Source of the DNA: Amycolatopsis sp. A133
Lineage (GTDB): Bacteria; Actinomycetota; Actinomycetes; Mycobacteriales; Pseudonocardiaceae
NCBI RefSeq assembly: GCF_031082405.1
Contig: NZ_JAVHJU010000009.1
Location: 1 to 64,000 of the forward strand
Direction of reading: 5' to 3'
DNA length: 64,000 bases
How positions within the stretch are numbered: the first letter of the stretch is position 1; each line of letters opens with the position of its first letter. The position numbers were made by a program, and so were the translations under genes. Below are positions 1-7,878 of the stretch, one piece after another. A model generated the notes under the pieces. It worked only from the letters and a program-made list of their open reading frames with translations. It ran no database searches and was not told the DNA's origin.

Positions 1-78
1 CTGGATCAGCCCTGCAAAGAAGCTCACAATGTTACTGTCCTAAATAGAGCATGTTGCGACGACCGCATGAATCCGCCT

Positions 79-184
79 GGCGTTCGGTGCGTTCAACGCA
101 CCCAATGTGGCGTTCGGTGCTCCATCCTCAACGGAGGCGCTTCGCGCCGCAGCGCCGATTCAACGCACCGAACGCCACATGGGG
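79..184. repeat. Dispersed intergenic repeat, copy 1 (inverted relative to copy 2)
   Basis: This stretch contains the words CAATGTGGCGTTCGGTGC and CAACGCACCGAACGCCACAT facing each other around a core with CAACGGAGGCGCTTCGCGCC. The reverse complement of the same arrangement recurs at 15584-15720. The ends are complementary, so the element can fold into a long hairpin. It lies just past the stop codon of the oxidoreductase gene on the minus strand, so it may act as a terminator as well as being a genome-wide repeat. I see no coding sequence in it. Confidence 0.75.
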
Positions 185-194
185 GCGCCCCCCG

Positions 195-1232
195 TCAGTC
201 CGCCGGGGTGACGTCGATCAGCACCTTCCCCGTGATCCCGTCCTCCGACGCAGCGTGCGCCTTCGCCGTCTCCTCCAGCGGGAACCGGTGGACCGGCACC
301 CCGCGGCCCTCGCCGAGCCGCAGTGCGCCGTCGGCCAGTGCCGCCGTGATGTCTTCGGCGCCGGCGCGCAGCTTGTCCGCGCCCACCGTGTACAGCACCA
401 GGAACTGGTAGCGGGCGTTGAGCATCAGGGCCGGCCCGAACTCCAGGGCGACCGTCCCCGTCCCCCGGTCGTCGCCGTAGGCCGCGACCGTGCCGCGGGG
501 GCGCAGGACCTCCGTGTGCAGCTTGGCGTTGACCCCGGCCGCGACCTCGACGACCACGTCGACGCCGTCGGGTGCGACCTCGCGGATCCGGGCGCCGAGG
601 TCCGGGTCGGGGTAGCGCAGCACGTGGTGGGCGCCCGCCGCGCGGGCGAGGGCCGCCTTCTCGTCGCTGCTGACCGTGGTGAGCACCGTCGCGCCGGCCC
701 AGCGGCCGAGCTGGATCGCCGCGTTGCCGACCGCGCCCGCGCCGCCGCTGACCAGCACCGTGCGGCCGTCGAGCGCGCCGGGGGAGAGCCGGGACGGCCC
801 GTCCTCGGCGACGGTGAGGGCCCGGTGCGCGGTCAGCGCCGGGATGCCGAGCCCGGCGCCTTCGTCGAAGCCGACGCCGTCGGGCAGCCGGACCAGCTTT
901 TCGACGGGGAGCACCGTGTACTCCTGCGCGGTACCGGACGCGGGCCCGTACGCGCCGGCGATCACCAGCCACACGCGGTCGCCGGGGGCGAATCCGGTGA
1001 CGTCCGGGCCGACCGCGTCGACGACGCCGGCCCCGTCCTGGTTGGGCACCGTCTCGGGGATCTCGGCCCCGGGTTCGGCGCGGAGGCCGCTGCGGGCCTT
1101 CCAGTCGGTCGGGTTGACCGCGGACACCACGATCCGGACGCGGACCTCGCCGGGTCCCGGATCCGCGACGGCCCGCTCCGACAGCGACAGCACCTCGGGT
1201 CCGCCGTGGCGGCGGTAGACGACAGCTTTCAT
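195..1232 (-). CDS. NADPH:quinone oxidoreductase-like, MDR-superfamily reductase
   Basis: Predicted 345-residue cytosolic medium-chain reductase that would reduce quinones or enones with NADPH. The N-terminus MKAVVYRRHGGPEVL is typical of the QOR/zeta-crystallin branch. The GroES-like half carries NPTDWKARSG and NQDGAGVVDAVG, and the Rossmann half carries the nucleotide motif SGGAGAVG followed by a long helix. Zinc-binding cysteines are absent, as expected for QOR-type enzymes. The reading frame runs open further upstream, but the ATG at 1232 matches the family start exactly and is preferred. It reads away from the small genes at 1410-1786, and a repeat hairpin follows its stop. The substrate cannot be inferred. 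Confidence 0.9.
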   Translation of the reverse strand: MKAVVYRRHGGPEVLSLSERAVADPGPGEVRVRIVVSAVNPTDWKARSGLRAEPGAEIPETVPNQDGAGVVDAVGPDVTGFAPGDRVWLVIAGAYGPASGTAQEYTVLPVEKLVRLPDGVGFDEGAGLGIPALTAHRALTVAEDGPSRLSPGALDGRTVLVSGGAGAVGNAAIQLGRWAGATVLTTVSSDEKAALARAAGAHHVLRYPDPDLGARIREVAPDGVDVVVEVAAGVNAKLHTEVLRPRGTVAAYGDDRGTGTVALEFGPALMLNARYQFLVLYTVGADKLRAGAEDITAALADGALRLGEGRGVPVHRFPLEETAKAHAASEDGITGKVLIDVTPAD

Positions 1233-1654
1233 GTCCGGTGCAATCCGCGGCCGGTCCGGGTTATTCCCGGCCCACGCGGAAATGCGTGCCGGGAAATCGC
1301 TTTTCCGACTTCGGAAAAGCAGAGAAATGCGCGTGCGGGTGATCCCCCGGGCGGGCGATTTTCCGGACCGGCGCCAGCGGAATCGCCGTCCGTCGCAGAA
1401 ACTGGGCGCGTGGGAGAGGAAAAGCGCACGCCGGGGGACGAGCCGCCGAAGAGCGAAGACGGCGAGCCGACGCCGATCTTCGACGCCGTCTTCAGCGCGA
1501 CGCGTGCGCAGGAGAATGCGCCGGAGCCGCGGCCCGAGCCCGGCAACACCGGGCAGTGAGCGGACGGCACGCCGACGTGTGGCACGTTGTTCGACTTCCG
1601 CGGCGAACATGTAGCATCCCGGGTGCACGTGCATCCGCGCAGGAGGAGTCGGCT
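1233..1654. other. Intergenic region between oxidoreductase and mini-HTH gene
   Basis: This stretch is less GC-rich near 1260-1330 than the rest of the window, which fits a promoter zone for the minus-strand oxidoreductase. It contains one weak small-ORF candidate at 1410-1559, listed separately. I see no clear operator or RNA gene. Confidence 0.5.
1410..1559 (+). CDS. Possible 49-residue acidic hypothetical protein
   Basis: A GTG-started frame of 49 codons with actinobacterial codon usage: nearly every third base is G or C. The product is hydrophilic and rich in Glu, Pro and Lys, with one hydrophobic patch (PIFDAVFSATRA). I see no good ribosome binding site before the GTG and recognise no family. 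It could be a real small protein or a chance open frame in GC-rich DNA; the third-position bias is the only support. Confidence 0.3.
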   Translation: MGEEKRTPGDEPPKSEDGEPTPIFDAVFSATRAQENAPEPRPEPGNTGQ

Positions 1655-1786
1655 TTGGCAGGGGTTGTCGACAGCATGATCGCCGCCGAGTACGCGGCGG
1701 GAGCGACGATCTCGGAGCTCGCCGAACGCTGGGGGATCGACCCGCGCCAGGTGGTCGAGCGGATCTCGGCGGCCGCCCGCTCCTGA
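1655..1786 (+). CDS. 43-residue helix-turn-helix-like mini protein
   Basis: A TTG start at 1655 is preceded by the strong ribosome binding site AGGAGGAG at 1641-1648, which decides the start over longer upstream frames. The product contains AAGATISELAERWGID followed by PRQVVERIS, the two-helix layout of a resolvase/sigma-like helix-turn-helix. It consists of little more than that motif. It converges on glgC with 7 nt between stop codons. It may bind DNA or act as a regulatory peptide; I do not recognise a characterised homologue. Confidence 0.6.
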   Translation: MAGVVDSMIAAEYAAGATISELAERWGIDPRQVVERISAAARS

Positions 1787-1793
1787 ACCGGGC

Positions 1794-3011
1794 TCAGATC
1801 GCGCGTTCCCCCTTGCCCAGCACGACGATGCCCCCCTCGCTGACGTGGTAGTGCCCGCGGTCGCGGGCCAGGTCGACGCCGATGTGCGCGCCGGGCGGGA
1901 CCACGACGTTCTTGTCCAGGATCGCCCGCCGCACCACGGCGCCGCGGCCGACGCGGGCGCCGTCGAGCAGGACCGACCCCTGCACCACCGCGCCCTGTTC
2001 GACGATGACGCCGGGGGAGAGCACCGAGTCGACCACCTGGGCGCCGGAGATGATGCAGCCGTTGCTGACGATCGACTGGTTCGCCGAGCCGCCTTCGACG
2101 AACTTCGCCGCCGGGCGCTGGCCGGGGTGGGCGAGGATCGGCCACCGGCGGTTGTAGAGGTTGAAGATCGGGTGCGTCGAGATCAGGTCGGTGTGCGCGT
2201 CGTAGTAGCTGTCGATGGTCCCGACGTCGCGCCAGTAGCCGTGGTCGCGTTCGGTTTCGCCGGGCACGACGTTGGTGTTGAAATCGTAGACGGCCGCTTC
2301 ACCCGAGTTGACCAGCGCGGGGATGATGTCGCGGCCCATGTCGTGGTGCGAGGCGGCGTTTTCGGCGTCGGCGTAAAGCGCTTCCAGCATCACCTTCGTG
2401 GTGAAGATGTAGTTCCCCATCGACACGTAGGCCTCTTCGGGGGAGTCCGGCAGGCCGGGCGGGTCCGCGGGCTTCTCCATGAAGGCGTCGATCATCAGCC
2501 CGTCGGTGGTCCGGATGACCCCGAACTCGGTCGCCTCCTTCCGCGGGACCCGGATGCCGGCGACGGTGACGCCCGCGCCGGAGGAGACGTGCGCCTCCAG
2601 CATCTGCCGCGGGTCCATCCGGTAGATGTTGTCCGCGCCGAACACCGCGATGTACTCGGGGTTTTCGTCGTGGACGAGGTTGAGGCTCTGATGGATCGCG
2701 TCCGCGCTGCCCTGGTACCAGCGCGGGCCCAGGCGCTGCTGCGCCGGCACCGGCGTGACGTACTCGCCGGTGAGCGCGGACAGGCGCCAGGTCGTCGAGA
2801 TGTGCCGGTCGAGCGAGTGCGACTTGTACTGCGTCAGCACGCACAGCCGCCGGAACCCGCCGTGCACCAGGTTGGAAAGCACGAAGTCGATCAGCCGGTG
2901 CGTGCCGCCGAACGGCACCGCCGGTTTCGCCCGGTCCGCCGTGAGCGGCATCAGGCGCTTGCCCTCCCCGCCCGCGAGCACGATGCCCAGCACGTCGGCT
3001 CCAGTGTTCAC
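1794..3011 (-). CDS. glgC: Glucose-1-phosphate adenylyltransferase (ADP-glucose pyrophosphorylase)
   Basis: Makes ADP-glucose from glucose-1-phosphate and ATP, the committed step for bacterial glycogen and related alpha-glucans. The 405-residue product has the nucleotidyltransferase signature [11 protein letters not shown] at residues 14-24, followed by AKPAVPFGG, then [10 protein letters not shown] and SMGNYIFTT. The C-terminal third has the hexapeptide pattern of the left-handed beta-helix that carries allosteric sites. The GTG at 3011 overlaps the glgA stop by 4 nt, so the pair is translationally coupled. The longer open frame upstream lies inside glgA and is not used. The length is normal for actinobacterial GlgC. 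Confidence 0.97.
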   Translation of the reverse strand: MNTGADVLGIVLAGGEGKRLMPLTADRAKPAVPFGGTHRLIDFVLSNLVHGGFRRLCVLTQYKSHSLDRHISTTWRLSALTGEYVTPVPAQQRLGPRWYQGSADAIHQSLNLVHDENPEYIAVFGADNIYRMDPRQMLEAHVSSGAGVTVAGIRVPRKEATEFGVIRTTDGLMIDAFMEKPADPPGLPDSPEEAYVSMGNYIFTTKVMLEALYADAENAASHHDMGRDIIPALVNSGEAAVYDFNTNVVPGETERDHGYWRDVGTIDSYYDAHTDLISTHPIFNLYNRRWPILAHPGQRPAAKFVEGGSANQSIVSNGCIISGAQVVDSVLSPGVIVEQGAVVQGSVLLDGARVGRGAVVRRAILDKNVVVPPGAHIGVDLARDRGHYHVSEGGIVVLGKGERAI

Positions 3012-4162
3012 AGCGACCTCCCGCACGCTTCGTAGAGCGCGACCGTCCGCTCGGCGATCGCCTTCCAGCCGAACTCGCCGACCGCGCGCTCGCGGCCGGC
3101 GGTGCCCATCGCGGCGGCCCGGTCTCCGGCGCCGACCACTTCGTTCAGCGAGGCGGCCAGGCCCGCCTCGAACCCCTGCGGGTCCTGTTCGTCGTAGTGC
3201 ACCAGCAGGCCGGTGCGGCCGTCGTCGACGACTTCCGGGATGCCGCCGACGTCGCTGGCCACCACCGGGGTGCCGCACGCCATCGCCTCGAGGTTCACGA
3301 TGCCGAGCGGCTCGTAGACCGAGGGGCAGGCGAACACCGCGGCGTGGGTGAGCAGCTGCACGACCTCGTTCCGCGGCAGCATCTCCGGGATCCACCGGAC
3401 GCCGGTGCGGGTCTTCTCCAGCTCGGCGACCAGGCCGCGGAACTCCGCGTCCAGCTCCGGGGTGTCCGCGCCGCCCGCGCACAGCACGAGCTGCGTGCCG
3501 GGCTCGAGCGAAGCGGCCGCGCGGACGAGGTGCGGGACGCCCTTCTGGCGGGTGATCCGGCCGACGAACAGCACGTACGGCCGGTCCGGGTCGATGCCGT
3601 GCTTCGCCAGCACTTCGGTGCCCGGGTCGGGGCGGTAGAGCGAGGTGTCGATGCCGTTGTGGATCACGTGCACGCGCTCGGGCGGCACCGCCGGGTAGGC
3701 GGCGAGGACGTCCCGGCGCATCCCGCCGCTGACCGCGACGATCGCGTCCGCGGCTTCGTAGGCTTCACGCTCGATCCACGACGAGACGCGGTAGCCGCCG
3801 CCGAGCTGCTCGGCCTTCCACGGCCGCAGCGGCTCCAGCGAGTGCGCGGTGACGACGTGCGGGATGCCGTGGGTCATCTTCGCGAGGTGCCCGGCCAGGT
3901 TCGCGTACCAGGTGTGGCTGTGCGCGAGGTCGTGGCCTTCGAGGGCGTTCGCCATGGACACGGCGATGTCCATCGTGGTGAACGCGGGCTGGCGGTAACC
4001 GTGCGGATCGGTGTGCCCGGTGGCGTCCGGGCGGTCCGCGCCCCAGCAGTGCACGTCGAGATCGACCAGCGGTCGCAACTCCCGGGCGAGGAACTCCACG
4101 TGGACCCCGGCCCCGCCGTAGACCTCCGGCGGGTATTCGCGGGTGAGCAGACCGACCTTCAT
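3008..4162 (-). CDS. glgA: Glycogen synthase, actinobacterial GT4 type
   Basis: A 384-residue retaining glycosyltransferase of the GT4 fold, matching the actinobacterial GlgA/GlgM group that uses ADP-glucose made by the adjacent glgC. The N-terminal domain starts [19 protein letters not shown] with the substrate loop [15 protein letters not shown]. The C-terminal domain has [10 protein letters not shown] and the E-x7-E nucleotide-sugar motif ([11 protein letters not shown]). In mycobacteria the homologue can make maltose-1-phosphate for the GlgE route, so the product may be either glycogen primer chains or maltose-1-phosphate. It is first in a two-gene operon with glgC. Confidence 0.95.
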   Translation of the reverse strand: MKVGLLTREYPPEVYGGAGVHVEFLARELRPLVDLDVHCWGADRPDATGHTDPHGYRQPAFTTMDIAVSMANALEGHDLAHSHTWYANLAGHLAKMTHGIPHVVTAHSLEPLRPWKAEQLGGGYRVSSWIEREAYEAADAIVAVSGGMRRDVLAAYPAVPPERVHVIHNGIDTSLYRPDPGTEVLAKHGIDPDRPYVLFVGRITRQKGVPHLVRAAASLEPGTQLVLCAGGADTPELDAEFRGLVAELEKTRTGVRWIPEMLPRNEVVQLLTHAAVFACPSVYEPLGIVNLEAMACGTPVVASDVGGIPEVVDDGRTGLLVHYDEQDPQGFEAGLAASLNEVVGAGDRAAAMGTAGRERAVGEFGWKAIAERTVALYEACGRSL

Positions 4163-4256
4163 GGTCCGAACCCTATGGCCTTTCCCGGCCGCGGTGCAGC
4201 CTGGCGTGCAGGGGAATCTCGCGAGTTTTCCGTCACTGCCCCGGCGGGCGGGGCGA

Positions 4257-5828
4257 TCACGGCCCGGGGGTGAGGGTGAAGTGCCCGTCGCCCTTCGCCG
4301 CGGACCGGACCGGCCAGCTGTCCGGTCCGGTCGCCGGGCCCGCGCCGTACTGCAGCCGGTAGTCCGCCCGGCGCGGCGCGATCGAGGTGTCCAGCCAGTG
4401 GTAGTTGACCCGCAGCGCCAGGCTCATCAGCGGGTTCGCCGTCGCGATCCGCTTCTCGATCAGCGCCACCGCCTGGCCGCGGTCGGAGAATTCGTCGAGG
4501 ATCGCGCACTCGCAGAAGTAGGCGAGGGTGCCGATCTCGCCGGGGCTGGCGACGCTCGCCCCCCGCACCCGCTCGCCGAGTGCCGTCCCGACCCGCGCGT
4601 AGTCCCGGGCGCTCGCCCAGTTGCCGAAGACCACCGGCGACGGCCACGGCAGCCCCTGCGCGGCGTCGACCGCGGCGGCGCCCAGCGCGAGCACGCCGGT
4701 GAGCACGAGCGCCAGGACCGGCGGGCCGGTCCGCCACGCCGTCCGCGTGCGCGCCTGGGCGTACCAGACGCCGAACGCGGCGACGGCGAACGTGCTCGTC
4801 GCGGTCACCGGGGCCACGTAGTACCAGTGGAACGGGCCGACGCCGAGGAACGAATAAGCGACGTAGTAGAGGATCCCGCCGCCGGCGAGCGCGGCGACCG
4901 GGCCGAGAGCCGGGAACTCCGGCCACCGGACCGCGAACCGCGCCGCGGCCCAGCCGGCCAGCGCGAGCGCGCCGAGCAGGGCAGGCAGGAACGACACGAG
5001 CACGGTGACCGGCCAGCCGAGGTAGTACATCATCGGCCCGGTGCTGTAGCTCCACGGCGCGAACAGCCCCGCCTGGAGCTGCTTGATGACCAGCGTGTCG
5101 GGCACGAACGACCCGAAGGCGAGCCAGCTCACGAGGAACCACGGCGCGGCCGTCAGGGCGGTGAAGCCGGCGGCCGGCCGCCACCGGCGCCGGATCGCGG
5201 GCGTGCTCACCGCGATCAGCACCACGAACACGAGCAGGTCGAGCCGGGTGAGGACGGCGAGCCCGCCCGCGACGCCGAACCAGGCGGCCCGGCCTTCGAG
5301 CGCGCAGACGGTGAGCACCAGCAGCACGGCCGGGATCAGCAGCACCTCCAGCCCGATCGCCGACAGCACGAAGGGGTTGAGCAGCACCAGCGCGGCACCC
5401 AGCAGGCCGGCGGCGGCCGGGAGGGCCAGCACGCGGCCGATGCGCTGCCAGGCCCAGCCGAGCGCGGCCCCGCACAGGACGGCCTGGACGCCGAGCGCCA
5501 CGACCGGGTGGGGGTCGCCGGCCACCCGCGTCACCAGGGTCAGCGCGGCGAGCAGCAGGACGTTCAGCGGGGACGTCGCGGAGTTGGCGGGCGAGCCGGG
5601 GATGATGCCCCATTCGCCGTGCACGGCGAGGTTCCTCGCGTACGCCAGGGTGATGTAACCGTCGTCGGTGAGACTGCCGCGGACCACGAGGAAGACGGCG
5701 GCGGCCAGCACCGCCCCGAAGGCGGCCGGCAACCACCGGTCCCGCACGATCGTCCGTTCCGGGTTCGCGTTCGTTACTGCCAGCAACCTGCCTACCTCGT
5801 CATACGGGACTTCACCCGATCGTGTCAC
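4257..5828 (-). CDS. Polytopic membrane glycosyltransferase-like protein (GT-C fold)
   Basis: A protein of up to 523 residues with about ten hydrophobic segments and an early acidic loop motif LTDDGYITLAYARNL. The DD pair in the first extracellular loop is the typical catalytic or metal site of GT-C enzymes that use polyprenyl-phosphate sugars. The C-terminal 130 residues are soluble and probably extracytoplasmic. The start is uncertain: GTG at 5828 gives the full frame, but a TTG near 5788 preceded by GAGGTAGGCAGG has the better ribosome binding site. The donor and acceptor are unknown; cell-wall glycan or lipoglycan assembly is the usual job of this group. Confidence 0.7.
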   Translation of the reverse strand: MTRSGEVPYDEVGRLLAVTNANPERTIVRDRWLPAAFGAVLAAAVFLVVRGSLTDDGYITLAYARNLAVHGEWGIIPGSPANSATSPLNVLLLAALTLVTRVAGDPHPVVALGVQAVLCGAALGWAWQRIGRVLALPAAAGLLGAALVLLNPFVLSAIGLEVLLIPAVLLVLTVCALEGRAAWFGVAGGLAVLTRLDLLVFVVLIAVSTPAIRRRWRPAAGFTALTAAPWFLVSWLAFGSFVPDTLVIKQLQAGLFAPWSYSTGPMMYYLGWPVTVLVSFLPALLGALALAGWAAARFAVRWPEFPALGPVAALAGGGILYYVAYSFLGVGPFHWYYVAPVTATSTFAVAAFGVWYAQARTRTAWRTGPPVLALVLTGVLALGAAAVDAAQGLPWPSPVVFGNWASARDYARVGTALGERVRGASVASPGEIGTLAYFCECAILDEFSDRGQAVALIEKRIATANPLMSLALRVNYHWLDTSIAPRRADYRLQYGAGPATGPDSWPVRSAAKGDGHFTLTPGP

Positions 5829-5960
5829 GGCCCGGGTGGGTTCGCAGCACGGCGCGCTCCACTGTGGACGAGGAGGGGTGATCGGAGCCGGTGCGCGCGG
5901 GGTGTGCGGACGACCACAGTGGACGGAGCGGCACGACCGGACGGGGCTCGCTGCCGGCTG

Positions 5961-6341
5961 TCACACCTCGGCGGGCGCGACCGGGGGGCCCGCGACGGCC
6001 GCCTGTGCGGCGGCGAGACCGTCGTGGAGCGGCAGCAGCCGGTCCAGGCCGAGCAGCTGCAACGGCCGGGTCACCGCGGTCTCGCTCGCGGCGATGGCGT
6101 AGGGGACGTTCCGCGCGCCGGCGTCGAGGAAGACCTCGGCCAGCACGCTGAAGACGGTCGAGTCGCAGAACGTCGTCTCGGTGAGGTCCACGACGAGCCC
6201 GCGGGCGCCGGCACGAAGGGGACCCAGCAGCGCCTCCCGCAGCCAGGGCGTGCCGGACAGGTCGAGCTCGCCCGTGCAGCGGACGATCACGATGCCGGCG
6301 TCGGTGGTGGTCGTAAGGTCGGGCGCGGTGGGGTCGGTCAT
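5961..6341 (-). CDS. STAS-domain anti-sigma factor antagonist
   Basis: A 126-residue single-domain STAS protein of the SpoIIAA/RsbV type, expected to release a stress sigma factor by binding its anti-sigma kinase. The key stretch VVDLTETTFCDSTVFSVL contains the Asp-Ser-Thr helix start that carries the regulatory phosphorylation site. The start ATG at 6341 follows a perfect GGAGGAGG ribosome binding site at 6348-6355. A stress-sigma-like promoter lies at 6374-6399. No anti-sigma kinase is encoded next to it. Confidence 0.88.
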   Translation of the reverse strand: MTDPTAPDLTTTTDAGIVIVRCTGELDLSGTPWLREALLGPLRAGARGLVVDLTETTFCDSTVFSVLAEVFLDAGARNVPYAIAASETAVTRPLQLLGLDRLLPLHDGLAAAQAAVAGPPVAPAEV

Positions 6342-6716
6342 CGGTTCCCTCCTCCTGGGACGCCTTGAGGGTGATACCCACCGCGGCGCGAGATCACTCG
6401 TCCCGCGGCGGCGGGACCGCTGCGACATCCGAGGGAAGCCGATGCGCAAGCGTTGCGTGGCGGTATAGCTTGGTCCTGAAGGAACGGATTCCCGGTACTC
6501 ACCGGCCGCGGCGGATGCCACACCACGCGGCCGGCCGGATCCGGCTGACGCGGGCCGGATCGACGGCGCCGGGCGGCGCCGGAGGGGACGCGGTCCGCCA
6601 TCGCCCCGCGGCCGCGTCCCCCGCCGCCCGCCCTCCTCCGCCGTGTCGCCGCCGGTCGGCCGCCCTTCGCATCGCTAAGCTCCGGCCGTTCGAGGTCCGC
6701 GAGGTGAAGGGGCACG
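6342..6716. other. Divergent intergenic region between STAS gene and MerR gene
   Basis: 375 nt with no convincing gene. It holds the ribosome binding site and a sigma-B-like promoter of the minus-strand STAS gene, and a weak TAAGCT (6676-6681) that could be a -10 element for the MerR-type regulator. No clear inverted repeat of the MerR type was found by eye. Confidence 0.5.
6374..6399 (-). promoter_or_regulatory. Sigma-B-like promoter of the STAS gene
   Basis: On the minus strand GAGT (6396-6399) is followed after 16 nt by GGGTAT (6374-6379). This fits the GNNT-N14-16-GGGTAT pattern of actinobacterial stress sigma factors. The elements are about 20 nt upstream of the STAS ribosome binding site, a natural position. 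Autoregulation of an anti-sigma antagonist by its own sigma factor is common. Confidence 0.5.
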
Positions 6717-7592
6717 GTGGAACCCGAGAACGTCGACGCGCGACGCGGCGCAGGAGCGTGGGCGCCCGGCAAGGTGGCCGGGCTGCTCGGCGTGTCGCCG
6801 GTGACGCTGCGCAGCTGGAGCACGCGGTACGGGATCGGCCCGCCCGCCGGCGCCGGACGGCACCGCCGCTACACCGACGCGGACGTCCGCCGCCTGCAGC
6901 ACATGCAGCGCCTGGTCGCGCGGGGGATGCCGGTGCGGGAGGCGGCCGCGGCGGCGTTCGGCGGCGCGGCCGCCGAGGTCGAGGTGCCGGCGTCCCGCCG
7001 CGTCCGCGAGCTCGAGGACGCCGCGGAGGAGCTCCGGTACGCCTCGGTCGCCGGGCTGCTGGACGAAACGCTGGGCACGCTGGGCCCGGCGGCGGCCTGG
7101 ACCGACGTCTTCGCGCCGGTGCTGCGCGGCCTCGGCGACCGCTGGCAGCGCGGCGACGTGTGCTTCGCGGCGGAGTGGGCGCTGACGTCGGAGATTTCCC
7201 TGGCGTTCGAGCGGTTCAGCCGCCGCTTCCCGGCGGCGGTGCCGGGCCGCCCGGTGCTGCTGGCCTGCTGCCCCGCGGAACGGCACTCGCTGCCGATGGA
7301 GGCGCTGCGGGCGACGCTGGCCGAGGCGGCGGTCCCGGTGGCCTACCTGGGGCAGCTGGTGCCGGCGGAGACGGTGGCGGACTTGGCCGCCCGCCTCGAC
7401 CCGGTCCTGGTCGTGCTGTGGTCCCTGGCCCCGCCGACGGCCGACGACCTGCTGGCGGCCCGCATCCGCGACCTCGGGTGCGCGGTGGGCACGGCGGGCC
7501 CGGGCTGGGCACACCTGCGCGACCGCGGCTTCCGCTGGGTGAACGATCTGACCTCGGCGGTGGACCTGGCGGTCGAGCACGCCCAGGCTTAG
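6717..7592 (+). CDS. MerR-family regulator with cobalamin-binding-like domain (LitR/CarH type)
   Basis: A 291-residue one-component regulator. Residues 14-65 form the winged MerR DNA-binding domain (KVAGLLGVSPVTLRSW, then RHRRYTDADVRRL). The rest resembles the four-helix plus Rossmann B12 module of CarH/LitR photoreceptors. The lower-ligand motif is present as E188-R-H190 but ends in Pro instead of Gly. In the second motif, W143-x9-E153, the usual His is replaced by Trp154. It may therefore bind cobalamin differently, or not at all. The start GTG at 6717 follows GAGGTGAAGG. No carotenoid genes are adjacent, so the target is unknown. Confidence 0.82.
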   Translation: MEPENVDARRGAGAWAPGKVAGLLGVSPVTLRSWSTRYGIGPPAGAGRHRRYTDADVRRLQHMQRLVARGMPVREAAAAAFGGAAAEVEVPASRRVRELEDAAEELRYASVAGLLDETLGTLGPAAAWTDVFAPVLRGLGDRWQRGDVCFAAEWALTSEISLAFERFSRRFPAAVPGRPVLLACCPAERHSLPMEALRATLAEAAVPVAYLGQLVPAETVADLAARLDPVLVVLWSLAPPTADDLLAARIRDLGCAVGTAGPGWAHLRDRGFRWVNDLTSAVDLAVEHAQA

Positions 7593-7718
7593 CGCCGGCG
7601 TGCGGTGCTGCGGGGAGCCCGGGGTCGGCGGCTGCCCGCCCGCGGCCCGCGGAATCGTTGCGCCGTCGCTGCGCGTCCGCCCCAGTACCGCTCAGCGGAG
7701 CGCCCTGAGCGCGCCGCA

Positions 7719-7809
7719 GACATCGATGTCATTAATCCTAATTCTTGTCCTCCTTGTCTTCTTGACGGTGTCGACGGCCGCGGCGGAAGCTTCCTGGCAA
7801 CGTTGTCAG
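7719..7809 (+). promoter_or_regulatory. Operator candidates upstream of the GH2 gene
   Basis: GACATCGATGTC at 7719-7730 is a perfect 12-bp palindrome. CTGGCAACGTTGTCAG at 7794-7809 is a 16-bp palindrome with one mismatched pair and the central CAACGTTG typical of LacI-family sugar regulators. Both precede the ATG at 7879. The surrounding TTAATCCTAATTC is unusually AT-rich and probably part of the promoter. No LacI gene is adjacent, so the regulator would act in trans. Confidence 0.5.
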
Positions 7810-7878
7810 CCCGCGGCGCGACACCCCGCCAGGTCGCGCGCCGGACCCCGGGCTGCCGCTTCGAGAAACGGAGTTCAC

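Noticed and set aside
51..1559. A 502-codon plus-strand open frame over the oxidoreductase gene
   Set aside because: It is an antisense shadow of the minus-strand reductase; the translation is low-complexity Arg/Ala/Gly with no motifs. Only the last 50 codons show independent coding bias.
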